A stretch of 64,000 nt of DNA from Ruminococcus flavefaciens (GCA_015067005.1 SVNH01000015.1:23068-87067), one strand, 5' to 3'. Positions 1 to 7,930 are shown, numbered from the stretch's first letter. The notes: a model not told the origin generated them from the letters alone. Numbers and translations are program-made.

Positions 1-150
1 TGTGATTATGGATTGGATAAAAAATGAAATGCAATAAAAAGTCAGTGTAAACCGATTCCGGAAGAGATTTTGAAATAAACGAAATATAAGCGGAAATGAT
101 ATTAATATGTCCACTAAAGAATAATTTTAAGCAGTACGGACTGCAAAATT

Positions 151-181
151 AAAAGCTTCTTCGTAATTGAAGAAGCTTTTT
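151..181. terminator. Bidirectional intrinsic terminator
   Basis: A 12-bp perfect stem (AAAAGCTTCTTC / GAAGAAGCTTTT) with a 6-nt loop, flanked by A/T tracts on both sides. It lies just after the stop codon of the leftward surface-protein gene at 206-1123 and would end that transcript; it could also end a rightward transcript entering from outside the window. Nothing else is visible in bases 1-205. Confidence 0.75.
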
Positions 182-205
182 ACAATTTTTGATATAAGTC
201 AACGA

Positions 206-1123
206 TCATCCTTGCTGACTGTGTTTACGCTTTGATAATGATAAGCAAAGAAGAATAGAGATGCCGATAACAAGCTCAGCTGTTTTGACGCCGTGATCTC
301 CGGTTTTAGGACTTGAAGAGTTATTGCCGGAAGCAACAGTTGTCGTAGTAGTTTCTGTCTGAATCTGAGCAGATTCGGCAGAGCTCTCCTGTTTAGTGGG
401 CTCAGGCTGAGTTGTTTCAGATCCATTGGCAGCATTGAGTTTAAAGTCATTTTCGCCTGCACTGTCTCCGGAGGTCGCTAATGTAATGACTTTAAAGCTA
501 TATGACTGTTTATCATCAAGTCCCTCGAATACAGCAGGACTTTCCTTAACAACAGCCTTTTTGCGCTTGCCGTTCTCATCTGTTGCAAGGACCTTATATC
601 CGGTAATTTCTGCACCATCCGGAGCACCGGGAGCTGTAAAGCTTACCTCAACGTTGCTGCCGCTGCGCTTTGCATAAACATTTGAAGCATCAGCAGGCTT
701 TTGAACGTTATATGTGCCGTTTGCGGTAACGTGGATATAATTATGATGACATCCAGAGCCCATCCAGCAGCTGAAAAGAATATCCCCTTCTTTCTCAGGT
801 GTGAACTCATATATGAAGTTCTGACCCTGCACGAGAGTGATGTGCTCATCCTCTTTAGTGTTTGAATCTGTTCCCAGACCAAGTTCCGGGATCTTGATAG
901 TTGCACTGCATCCCTTTGGCTCAGTTCCCTCAGGAACATTGACATACCACTTTACGGTCTCTCCGGCTTTCACGGTGATATTGCTGTTCCAGAGGTCAGC
1001 ATACTCGGTAACGAGTACGGTCGTATCATCAGCTTTTGCGCCTATATCAGCTGAATCAGCAGCATTGTATATAAACACCAGTCCTAAAAGTGCAGTGATA
1101 GTTTTTTTGATAATATTATTCAT
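206..1123 (-). CDS. Secreted cupredoxin-like / fibronectin III surface protein
   Basis: 305 aa. A signal peptide (about residues 1-29) is followed by a cupredoxin-like domain (about 33-135). It carries the hallmark segment KGCSATIKIP and FSCWMGSGCHHN, where Cys, Met and the two His are candidate copper ligands; related cupredoxins read CWMGM without the GCHH insertion. A fibronectin type III-like domain follows (about 140-230), then a Ser/Thr/Gln-rich linker, an SPKTGD sortase-like signal, a hydrophobic stretch and a short basic tail. The likely role is a wall-anchored metal-binding or electron-transfer protein. The start at 1123 is preceded by AGGAG. It lies downstream of the binding lipoprotein on the same strand, separated by a stable hairpin. 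The domain family is fairly clear; the exact function is not. Confidence 0.7.
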   Translation of the reverse strand: MNNIIKKTITALLGLVFIYNAADSADIGAKADDTTVLVTEYADLWNSNITVKAGETVKWYVNVPEGTEPKGCSATIKIPELGLGTDSNTKEDEHITLVQGQNFIYEFTPEKEGDILFSCWMGSGCHHNYIHVTANGTYNVQKPADASNVYAKRSGSNVEVSFTAPGAPDGAEITGYKVLATDENGKRKKAVVKESPAVFEGLDDKQSYSFKVITLATSGDSAGENDFKLNAANGSETTQPEPTKQESSAESAQIQTETTTTTVASGNNSSSPKTGDHGVKTAELVIGISILLCLSLSKRKHSQQG

Positions 1124-1168
1124 GATATATTTCTCCTTTTATTGGCTGAACAATAGATTTGAAAGTGT

Positions 1169-1202
1169 AACAGCACAGCAGCCTCTTGCTTGCTGTGCTG
1201 TT
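1169..1202 (-). terminator. Strong hairpin between lipoprotein and surface-protein genes
   Basis: A 12-bp perfect stem (AACAGCACAGCA / TGCTGTGCTGTT). On the minus strand it follows the stop of the lipoprotein gene but has only a poor U tract, so it may be a partial terminator or a processing/stability hairpin that lowers expression of the downstream gene. Confidence 0.5.
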
Positions 1203-1213
1203 CACAATGAGCT

Positions 1214-2401
1214 TTATTCAAATTTGTTGAAATGATCTTCCAGTGATTTATATATGTCATCTGAGCCTTCAGCCAAGATACTGTCGAGAGCTTTCTTGTA
1301 AATAGCGGTATTGTAATGCGGTTCGATGTCGTAGTCGCTTGTGTAGCCGAGTTCTACGATAGTATCTTTGAGTGTGAGAGTACCCTTCTTATCGGGATCC
1401 GGACTTGATACACTATATCCGCCGTAGACCTCAGTGTCGATGAAATCCTCATCAATGTCGATGTACTTCTTAACGTCCTTTACAGTACCTTCATGGTCAG
1501 TCTGAGTGAAGCGGTAAGCCTTGATGAACGCTCTTTCGACCGCTGTATATGTATTAGGATTATCCTTGAGTGCGGAAGTCTTTGCGACCTGACGGCAGCA
1601 AGGCTGGTTTTCGAGAGCCTTTTCGTGAGCGCAGTAGTAAACTACTTTGTAGCCCTGTGACTTTGCAAGTGAAGCGTAAGGGGAGTATACCGATGCAGCG
1701 TCGATCGAGTCATTGAGAAGAGCAGAGTAAGCGTCCTTCTGGCTGTCGAAGTAAACGATGTTGACCTCGTCATCGCCCTCTCCGATCTTGATCCCTGCGT
1801 TCTTGAGAAGTATCTGGAGCTCAGCGTCCTGAACGCTGTTCTTTACGGATGCAACGTTTCTGCCCTTGAGGACTTCCACACCCTGTTCGTCTTTTTCGGC
1901 GTATTCGGACTTGATAACGTAGCCGTGACCGTTAGACATTGCGCCTCCGAAAATTGAAATATCGTGTCCCTGACTCTGGAATGTCAGTGTAGGTACTGAG
2001 CCAATGAATGCTACATCGAGCTTATCGGATTCGAGACCATTTACAAGCTCGGAAGCACTTGAAAACTGAACGAGATTGACATCAAGACCTTCCTCCTCGA
2101 AGTAGCCCTCTTCCTCAGCAACGAATGCGAGAAGGTGAGCGGTTGAGTTGAGGTAGCCGATCGAAATGCTCGACTTTTCGGGAGAGCCTATTTTAGTATC
2201 GGATTTTCCTGTTGCAGCTTCTGAGGATTTATTGGAAGCATTTTCGGCAGTTGTTGAATTTCCGGAATTACTCTCGGAAACAGCTGAACTGTTTGTTGCG
2301 CTTTCGCTGTTTTTGGAGGAACTTGAACTGTTAAGTCCTGCACAGCCTGTGAAAAGAGAAAGAACTGCGAGAACGGATACTATCTTTAACTTGTTATTCA
2401 T
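1214..2401 (-). CDS. ABC transporter substrate-binding lipoprotein (SsuA/NrtA-like)
   Basis: 395 aa. A lipoprotein signal with lipobox-like LFTGC (Cys20) is followed by a Ser/Asn-rich linker to about residue 70. A periplasmic-binding-protein-like domain of the NMT1/SsuA/TauA/NrtA type follows: it opens with IGYLNSTAHLLAF, then EEEGYFEEEGLDVNLVQF and the typical LDVAFIGSVP. The family binds sulfonates, taurine, nitrate or pyrimidine precursors outside the membrane. No ATPase or permease gene is beside it, so it is an orphan here or works with a transporter elsewhere. A 16-codon leader ORF ending in Cys-Cys-Arg precedes it, which hints at control by cysteine supply and favours a sulfur substrate. 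The ligand is an inference. Confidence 0.8.
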   Translation of the reverse strand: MNNKLKIVSVLAVLSLFTGCAGLNSSSSSKNSESATNSSAVSESNSGNSTTAENASNKSSEAATGKSDTKIGSPEKSSISIGYLNSTAHLLAFVAEEEGYFEEEGLDVNLVQFSSASELVNGLESDKLDVAFIGSVPTLTFQSQGHDISIFGGAMSNGHGYVIKSEYAEKDEQGVEVLKGRNVASVKNSVQDAELQILLKNAGIKIGEGDDEVNIVYFDSQKDAYSALLNDSIDAASVYSPYASLAKSQGYKVVYYCAHEKALENQPCCRQVAKTSALKDNPNTYTAVERAFIKAYRFTQTDHEGTVKDVKKYIDIDEDFIDTEVYGGYSVSSPDPDKKGTLTLKDTIVELGYTSDYDIEPHYNTAIYKKALDSILAEGSDDIYKSLEDHFNKFE

Positions 2402-2466
2402 AATTATTCACCTTAATTACCTTTCGATCCTGTTTTTTATAATTAGTTATCATTCTGAGCTTTTAT

Positions 2467-2517
2467 CTATCTGCAACATCGCATTCGCTCCGAATAGGTG
2501 ATGGTTTTTGATCTCAT
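2467..2517 (-). CDS. Short Cys-Cys leader peptide upstream of the binding lipoprotein
   Basis: ATG with a good ribosome site (AGGAGTGATAATT before the ATG) encodes MRSKTITYSERMRCCR, then TAG. It lies between a promoter at 2549-2578 and the lipoprotein gene. The ERM-(x)-RC ending recurs in the unrelated-looking 28-codon leader at 13632-13718. Tandem UGU UGC codons near the end make it a candidate ribosome-stalling leader sensing cysteinyl-tRNA. No terminator is obvious between it and the lipoprotein start, so the mechanism could be translational. Too short for homology-based proof. Confidence 0.55.
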   Translation of the reverse strand: MRSKTITYSERMRCCR

Positions 2518-2548
2518 AATTATCACTCCTTGTTTTTTCTATGCACTA

Positions 2549-2578
2549 ATCATATCATACCGGAGCGGTTATGTCCAA
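2549..2578 (-). promoter_or_regulatory. Promoter of leader peptide/lipoprotein unit
   Basis: TTGGAC (-35, 2573-2578), 18-bp spacer and TATGAT (-10, 2549-2554) on the minus strand. The same TTGGAC with an 18-bp spacer occurs at the promoter of the second leader peptide (13569-13598). Confidence 0.55.
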
Positions 2579-2689
2579 TACATAAAATACATTATCGGCA
2601 ATAGCAAAAGTGTATAATCAAAATACTTGAAAAACGCACAGCGATTTGTTAAACTGATATTATAATATTATATTAAGCAGGTGAATCGA

Positions 2690-3145
2690 ATGAGAATATC
2701 TACCAAAGTTGAATGCGGTATCATTGCATTGCTTGATATTGCCTTGAACACAAACAATGAAAGTACGGTAAAAGTAAATGCAATATCAAAGAGAAATAAT
2801 ATTTCTGCAAAATACCTTGAACAGATATTTCCGCTGCTGAAACAGTCTGACCTTATAATAAGTGTCAAAGGTTCAAACGGAGGATACAGACTGTCACGCA
2901 GCCTTGGGGATATTACTCTGTTTGAGATAGTAAATGCACTGGACAGGTCTATACTTTCATCATCGGAATTCAGCCAAGATCTGGAACAAAATGTGACCGA
3001 TGCAATAGAACGTTGCCTTTGGAAACCTATGACCAGTTATCTTCGCAAATACACACGAAGTATGACCTTAAAGGATCTCACTGATATGTACTACGAGCGA
3101 AAAAACTACAATGATGATATTTCATTTATCGCTGCCTGTGGATAA
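2690..3145 (+). CDS. Rrf2-family transcriptional regulator
   Basis: 151 aa. It opens MRISTKVECGIIALLDIAL, the typical Rrf2 winged-helix N-terminus, with NNISAKYLEQIFPLLKQSDLI as the recognition helix region and KGSNGGYRLSR as the wing. The three clustered Cys of IscR are absent; only a Cys near residue 9, one near 109 and one next to last are seen. It is therefore more like CymR-type cysteine regulators than Fe-S IscR. I chose the ATG at 2690, nine bases after an in-frame GTG, because GCAGGTG sits properly in front of it. It is a close paralogue of the protein at 10355-10810 but lacks that protein's C-terminal MYYI. It is divergent from the binding lipoprotein unit and may control it. Confidence 0.85.
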   Translation: MRISTKVECGIIALLDIALNTNNESTVKVNAISKRNNISAKYLEQIFPLLKQSDLIISVKGSNGGYRLSRSLGDITLFEIVNALDRSILSSSEFSQDLEQNVTDAIERCLWKPMTSYLRKYTRSMTLKDLTDMYYERKNYNDDISFIAACG

Positions 3146-3261
3146 TGGTATCAATATTATTGTAGAATCCTGTTTCGTTATAGCTCAATATCATCCAGTT
3201 TTTTCAGCCATACGCTTGTCAGAGATTATTACACGTTCCCATAAAAATGTCAAGAAAAATC

Positions 3262-3290
3262 TTGACAGGAGATCCCGGCTGTGATATAAT
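3262..3290 (+). promoter_or_regulatory. Perfect sigma-A promoter
   Basis: TTGACA, 17-bp spacer, TATAAT. The predicted start lies near 3297, immediately before a hexaloop hairpin and terminator at 3301-3332. The same layout is seen at 5823, 33060 and (minus strand) 32958. Confidence 0.85.
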
Positions 3291-3300
3291 GCAGGTAAGG

Positions 3301-3332
3301 AGCAACGGTGCTGAGTATTCAGCACCGTTTTT
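3301..3332 (+). terminator. ANTAR-type hexaloop hairpin overlapping an intrinsic terminator
   Basis: AGC-AACGGT-GCT (3301-3312) is a 3-bp stem closed over a hexaloop with A at position 1 and G at position 4, as in ANTAR target RNAs. The terminator is a 10-bp perfect stem, ACGGTGCTGA / TCAGCACCGT (3305-3314 / 3319-3328), followed by a T run; it shares bases 3305-3312 with the small hairpin, so the two structures exclude each other. It stands between a consensus promoter and a decayed PEP-synthase-like gene. Only one small hairpin is visible, whereas well-studied ANTAR targets have two. Confidence 0.6.
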
Positions 3333-3353
3333 GTTTGTATGGGAGGTGCTTTT

Positions 3354-4376
3354 ATGGCTGCATTTGACAGGATCTTGTCGGGGATCCTCGAATTTGATAC
3401 TGCAATTGATAATATAAGGCTTGGTGACAATGTTGTATGGAGAGTATCCGAGCTTTCCGAGTTTCGACTGTTTATGGAGCCTTACCTGAGACAGGCTATC
3501 GCTGACGGCAGAAATATAATCTATTTTCGCTTTGCAAGTCACGAACCGCTTGTGGAGAACTGTCCTGAGGTAAAGACTATCGAAGTTCCGCTTTCGCACA
3601 GATTTGAGACGTTTACTGTTGACATACACAACGAGATCGAAAAAGCCGGCAGGGATGCTTTCTATATTTTCGACTGCCTTTCGGAGTTGCAGGCGATGTG
3701 GGCAACAGACCTCATGATGGGCAACTTTTTCCGCGTTACCTGTCCCTTCCTGTTTGTACTTGATACAGTTGCATTTTTTCCGATAATCCGCGGAAAACAC
3801 TCCGTCCACGCAATAAATAAGATACTGGATACCACTCAGCTTTTCTTCGATGTTTACTATGGCGCATACTATATGCCATGTGCGGCAGGTGTCGGATATT
3901 CGTACAGCCCTTACAGCTTTTTGAAAAGCTCCGACCAGTCCGCAGGAATGCTTCGGCTTGTTATGGGGCTGGGTACCTCTGCCGTTGACAGGACAGAAGG
4001 CTCTTATCCTCGGCTTGTGAGCCTTGATATGCCTGAAAAAACGGTGCATTCGACCTATGCGGACCGGCACAGGTATTCGCAGGGAAAGGTTGAAGTCATC
4101 AACACCTCTGTCCACGATCTTGAACATCTGCCGCTGTGTGCAATAGAGCCTGAGATGCCTGCATATCTGCAAAATGTGCTCATTGAACACGACTTCGATG
4201 CTGAGATCAGACTGCGTGAAATGGGACGCAGAGTGTCGTCAACTTTCATCTCCTGCAAGGGACTTGTCAGCAATAAGACACTCATGTCGCAGATGCAGAG
4301 AATGCTCCGCTGCATACAGGATGAGTACGAATATTTTATAATATTATACATTATCTTACAGTTGCCAGAAGTCTAA
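3354..4376 (+). pseudogene. Decayed PEP/pyruvate-binding (PEP synthase-like) protein
   Basis: An open frame of 340 codons starts with ATG after GGGAGGTG. Residues about 1-160 match the N-terminal domain of the roughly 850-residue PEP/pyruvate-binding proteins of clostridia (IRLGDNVVWRV, SHRFETFTV, FDCLSELQAMWATDLMMGNF). At LDTTQLFFDVYY the sequence jumps to what is normally several hundred residues further on (GVGYSYSPYSF, MLRLVMGLGTSAVDRTEGSY). The ATP-grasp core with its RSSS segment is missing. The C-terminus also stops early in unrelated FIILYIILQ-type sequence. Two lesions in one gene argue for a pseudogene kept open by chance, although a short product cannot be excluded. It still has a consensus promoter and an ANTAR-type terminator leader. 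Confidence 0.75.
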
Positions 4377-4427
4377 AAGTATGGTAAAATAGAAATATAA
4401 AATTAATAATGATAGAGTAATGGAGGA

Positions 4428-5744
4428 ATGGAAATGTGGGCTTATGAAAGCGTATTCTATCAGATATATCCGCTTGGATTCTGCGGAGCACCGTTTGAGA
4501 ATGACGGTATACCGCAGTCGAGGATACTGAAAGTTATCGACTGGGCAGACCATATCAGGGAACTGAACTGCAATGCAGTCTATTTCTCACCGATATTTGA
4601 GTCGGATTCTCATGGCTATGACACAAGAGATTATACGAAGATTGACTGCCGTCTTGGCAGCAACGAGGACTTTGCAAAGGTCTGCAAGGAACTTCACAGC
4701 AGAGGGATAAAAGTCGTCCTTGACGGCGTTTTCAACCACGTCGGAAGAGGCTTCTGGGCGTTTCAAGACGTTCTGCGTAATCGTGAGAATTCGCGCTATA
4801 AGGACTGGTTTCACATTAATTTCGGCGGGAATTCCAACTATAACGACGGTTTATGGTATGAGGGATGGGAAGGTCACTACGAGCTTGTAAAGCTCAACCT
4901 CTGGAACAATGAAGTCGTTGAGCACATTTTCTCCTGCATCAAGGGCTGGGTAGAGGAATTTGATATTGACGGTCTGAGGCTTGATGTGGCATACTGTCTT
5001 GACAAGGAATTCCTGAAAAGACTTCGCGGCTTCACAAACGGACTTAAAGAGGATTTCGTACTTATAGGTGAGCTTCTCCACGGCGATTATTCGCAGTTTG
5101 TAAACAACGATATGCTGCATTCGGCAACGAATTATCAGTGCTACAAGGGACTGTATTCGAGTTTCAACAGCATGAATATGTTCGAGATATGCCACTCACT
5201 GAAAAATCAGTTTGGACCTGAGCCGTGGTGTCAGTACAAGGGTATGCACCTGCTCAGCTTCGTTGACAACCACGATGTTTCAAGAATTGCAACTATACTT
5301 ACAAATAAAGCCCATATTCCGCTTGTTTATGCGATCATGTTCGGAATGCCGGGCATACCGTGTATCTACTACGGAAGCGAATGGGGCGCTGAGGCTGATA
5401 AAAAAGACGGCGATCCTGCATTGCGTGTATCCTTTGATAAGCCGACAGATAACGAGCTTTCGGCGTATATTTCCAAGCTTGCAAAGATACACCGTGATAG
5501 CAAGGCGCTTTGCTACGGTGATATTAGCGTACCTGTGCTCACAAATAAGCAGTGTATCATTCAGCGCAAATGTGACGATGAGAGGATACTTATCGCCATA
5601 AACGCTGATAGTCAGCCTTTTACAGCTCACTTCGATGCAGGCTGCGGTATGGCTGATGAGCTGATAACAGGTGCAAAGCATGATTTCGGCGGCGGAAGTG
5701 AGCTGCCTCCTTATTCGGCACAGATCTGGAAAATGGAAAGATGA
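4428..5744 (+). CDS. Alpha-amylase family glycoside hydrolase (GH13)
   Basis: 438 aa, no signal peptide, so cytoplasmic. The GH13 barrel motifs are in order: AVYFSPIFES and YDTRDYTKID (region preceding I), LDGVFNHVGRG (region I), DGLRLDVAY with the nucleophile Asp (region II), LIGELLHGDY with the acid/base Glu (region III), and SFVDNHDVSR with the third catalytic Asp (region IV). The length and the compact C-terminal domain resemble small maltodextrin hydrolases of the neopullulanase/cyclomaltodextrinase type. It likely cuts imported maltodextrins. The ribosome site GGAGG precedes the ATG at 4428. It follows the decayed gene by 51 bp and may once have shared its promoter. Confidence 0.9.
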   Translation: MEMWAYESVFYQIYPLGFCGAPFENDGIPQSRILKVIDWADHIRELNCNAVYFSPIFESDSHGYDTRDYTKIDCRLGSNEDFAKVCKELHSRGIKVVLDGVFNHVGRGFWAFQDVLRNRENSRYKDWFHINFGGNSNYNDGLWYEGWEGHYELVKLNLWNNEVVEHIFSCIKGWVEEFDIDGLRLDVAYCLDKEFLKRLRGFTNGLKEDFVLIGELLHGDYSQFVNNDMLHSATNYQCYKGLYSSFNSMNMFEICHSLKNQFGPEPWCQYKGMHLLSFVDNHDVSRIATILTNKAHIPLVYAIMFGMPGIPCIYYGSEWGAEADKKDGDPALRVSFDKPTDNELSAYISKLAKIHRDSKALCYGDISVPVLTNKQCIIQRKCDDERILIAINADSQPFTAHFDAGCGMADELITGAKHDFGGGSELPPYSAQIWKMER

Positions 5745-5822
5745 AATTCTGTATTATTCACCAATTCTGTTTCGACAGTCTAACATTAAATGTGTATGAT
5801 ACGCCGAATTTCAAAAAAGCTA

Positions 5823-5851
5823 TTGACAAATCTCTCACGAAGGTCTATAAT
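5823..5851 (+). promoter_or_regulatory. Consensus promoter of amt-PII/glnN
   Basis: TTGACA, 17 bp, TATAAT; predicted start near 5858. Bases from about 5800 (GATACGCCGAATTT) through the promoter are nearly the same as those at 33038-33088 before pyrG, so the similarity begins upstream of the -35 box. Confidence 0.9.
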
Positions 5852-5862
5852 GACATTGTAAA

Positions 5863-5903
5863 CAGCAAGGGAGCTGCGGACGATAAGTCTGCAGCTCTTT
5901 TTT
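5863..5903 (+). terminator. ANTAR-type hairpin H1 overlapping terminator T1 (amt leader)
   Basis: H1: CAGC-AAGGGA-GCTG (5863-5876), hexaloop with A1 and G4, matching the AGCAANGRRGCU form of ANTAR target hairpins. T1: GAGCTGCGGA (5871-5880) pairs with TCTGCAGCTC (5888-5897), 10 bp with one G-U, loop of 7, then six T. H1 and T1 share 5871-5876, so binding of an ANTAR protein to H1 would block T1 and let transcription continue. Confidence 0.75.
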
Positions 5904-5921
5904 GGTTTATAGCGCTAATTC

Positions 5922-5972
5922 CATACACGAAGGGGTGTATGAAGTCTCAGGACTTCTGCGCCCCTTTATTTT
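5922..5972 (+). terminator. Second hairpin H2 overlapping terminator T2 (amt leader)
   Basis: H2: CATACAC-GAAGGG-GTGTATG (5922-5941), a 7-bp stem with a six-base loop that keeps G4 but has G rather than A at position 1. T2: AGGGGTGTA, one bulged base, GAAGTC, loop TCAG, GACTTC, TGCGCCCCT (5931-5965), about 15 bp, then TTATTTTAT. H2 and T2 overlap in 5931-5941, repeating the switch geometry of H1/T1. The copy before pyrG (33161-33210) has the same stems with U-A in place of U-G at one pair. Confidence 0.6.
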
Positions 5973-6046
5973 ATACGCTTCTCATAACAATGGCGTTTGA
6001 TGAATCAGTATAAAAATGCTGTAAATTTAATTCAGGAGGTATTTTT

Positions 6047-7855
6047 ATGGACTCTCAGACAATTTTACAACAAGCTGCCGAAAACACTGACAAAACGATC
6101 TTCGGCGTATGGTTCCTTATAGGTGCTGCTCTTGTATTCTTCATGCAGGCAGGCTTCGCAATGGTAGAAACAGGTTTCACCCGTGCAAAGAACGCCGGCA
6201 ACATCATTATGAAAAACCTTATGGACTTCTGTATCGGTACAGTTGTTTTCATACTTATAGGCTTCGGTCTTCTCTTCGGTGAGGATCTTGTAGGCATCAT
6301 CGGCAAGCCGGGATTTGATATCTTCACTTCCTATGGTTCATTCGACTGGTCAAACTTCGTTTTCAACCTTGTATTCTGTGCAACGACAGCAACTATCGTT
6401 TCAGGTGCAATGGCTGAGCGTACAAAGTTCCTTTCTTACTGTGTTTACTCCGCTATCATCAGCGCAGTTGTTTATCCTATCGAAGCCCACTGGGGCTGGG
6501 GCGGCGGCTGGCTGAGCGAATGGGGCTTCCACGATTTCGCAGGTTCAGCACACATCCATATGGTCGGCGGTATCTCAGCTCTCATCGGTGCTGCTATCCT
6601 CGGACCAAGAATCGGTAAGTTCCACAAGACTAAGGATGGCGAGATCAAGGTAAATGCTATCCCCGGTCACAACCTTACAATAGGCGCACTTGGCTGCTTT
6701 ATCCTCTGGTTCGGATGGTACGGATTCAACGGTGCAGCTTGTACTTCAATTGACCAGCTTGGTTCAGTATTCCTTACAACAACAGTTGCTCCGGCAATCG
6801 CAACAGTAACCTGCATGATATTCACTTGGGTAAAATACGGCAAGCCTGATGTTTCGATGTGTCTTAACGCTTCACTCGCAGGACTTGTTGGTATCACAGC
6901 TCCTTGTGACGTAACTGATTGCCTCGGCGCTTCGATCATTGGTATCGTTTCCGGTTTACTTGTATGCTTCGGCGTATGGTTCCTCGACTACAAGCTTCAC
7001 ATCGACGATCCTGTTGGTGCAGTAGCAGTTCACATGATGAACGGTATCTGGGGAACAATTGCAGTTGGTCTCTTTGCAAACCCTGACGTTCCCGGCTATA
7101 CACTTGCAGATCAGGACGGCAACGAGCTCGCAGGTGTGTTCTACGGCGGCGGCGCAGATCTCCTCATCAGACAACTCGGCGGTTTCACAGCTATCGCAGC
7201 ATTCACAGCAGTTTCAATGACTATCGTATTCTACGCTATCAAGCTGACTATCGGTCTCCGCGCTTCCGAACAGGAAGAGATCATCGGTCTTGACGTTACT
7301 GAGCATGGACTTATTTCCTCTTACGCTGACTTCGCACCTGCTCTTACAGATGCCGGAATGTATGGCTACACAAAGGACGACGCTAAGAGCGTGAAGAAGG
7401 TAGGCACTCCCGGAACACCGGCAGTTCCTGTTGACAAGGCTGTCGAAGTTGAAAACTATTCTGTTCCTTCACCGGACGGTGCAACAAAGCTTACAAACAT
7501 TGTAGTTATTTTCAAGCAGCAGAAATTGCAGCAGTTCATTGAGGCTATGGAGGCTATCGACGTAAAGGGTATCACAGTTACTAACGTCCTCGGCTGCGGA
7601 ATGCAGAACGGACAGGTAAACTACTATCGTGGTACAACTGTTGAGATGAACCTGCTTCCTAAGGTAAAGGCTGAGATCGCAGTTTGTGCAGTACCTGTTG
7701 AAAAGGTAGTTGCAGCTGCAAAGGCTGCCCTCTACACTGGCAACTACGGCGACGGTAAGATGTTCATTTACGACATCGAGAACGTTATCAAGATCAGAAC
7801 TGGTGAGGAAGGCTACAACGCTCTCCACGATTCTGCTGAATGGGAAAAGGCTTGA
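6047..7855 (+). CDS. amt: Ammonium channel fused to a C-terminal PII domain
   Basis: 602 aa. Residues about 1-415 form an Amt/AmtB channel: long hydrophobic helices, FAMVETGFTRAKNAGNII, and the pore histidines in SAHIHMVGG and AVHMMNG. After a Pro/Ala-rich linker, residues about 476-602 are a PII (GlnK) domain: TKLTNIVVIFKQQKL, YYRGTTVEMNLLPKVKAEIAV (T-loop end) and GDGKMFIYDIENVIKIRTGEEG. Channel and gatekeeper are thus one chain, so the PII domain would plug its own channel in response to ATP/ADP and 2-oxoglutarate. The ATG at 6047 follows AGGAGG. It heads a unit with glnN 75 bp downstream behind a tandem attenuator leader. Such fusions are known in some clostridia but are uncommon. Confidence 0.95.
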   Translation: MDSQTILQQAAENTDKTIFGVWFLIGAALVFFMQAGFAMVETGFTRAKNAGNIIMKNLMDFCIGTVVFILIGFGLLFGEDLVGIIGKPGFDIFTSYGSFDWSNFVFNLVFCATTATIVSGAMAERTKFLSYCVYSAIISAVVYPIEAHWGWGGGWLSEWGFHDFAGSAHIHMVGGISALIGAAILGPRIGKFHKTKDGEIKVNAIPGHNLTIGALGCFILWFGWYGFNGAACTSIDQLGSVFLTTTVAPAIATVTCMIFTWVKYGKPDVSMCLNASLAGLVGITAPCDVTDCLGASIIGIVSGLLVCFGVWFLDYKLHIDDPVGAVAVHMMNGIWGTIAVGLFANPDVPGYTLADQDGNELAGVFYGGGADLLIRQLGGFTAIAAFTAVSMTIVFYAIKLTIGLRASEQEEIIGLDVTEHGLISSYADFAPALTDAGMYGYTKDDAKSVKKVGTPGTPAVPVDKAVEVENYSVPSPDGATKLTNIVVIFKQQKLQQFIEAMEAIDVKGITVTNVLGCGMQNGQVNYYRGTTVEMNLLPKVKAEIAVCAVPVEKVVAAAKAALYTGNYGDGKMFIYDIENVIKIRTGEEGYNALHDSAEWEKA

Positions 7856-7864
7856 TAATATAAC

Positions 7865-7903
7865 AAGGCGGCTGCGGGTGACAGTTTGCTCGCAGTCAGC
7901 CTT
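7865..7903 (+). other. Intercistronic hairpin between amt and glnN
   Basis: AAGGC pairs with GCCTT and CTGCG with CGCAG around a 14-nt loop, with a small internal loop. There is no T run, so it is probably an RNA-stability or processing element setting different levels of the two products, not a terminator. Confidence 0.4.
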
Positions 7904-7930
7904 ATGTAATGATATTTGGAGGTAATTACA

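Noticed and set aside
3219..4190. A 323-codon leftward open frame
   Set aside because: It is the shadow of the PEP-synthase-like pseudogene, whose rightward translation has clear homology features.
5990..6013. Seven-codon ORF (MAFDESV) in the amt leader as a leader peptide
   Set aside because: No ribosome site, and in the pyrG leader the same ATG runs on in frame into pyrG, so the peptide is not conserved.
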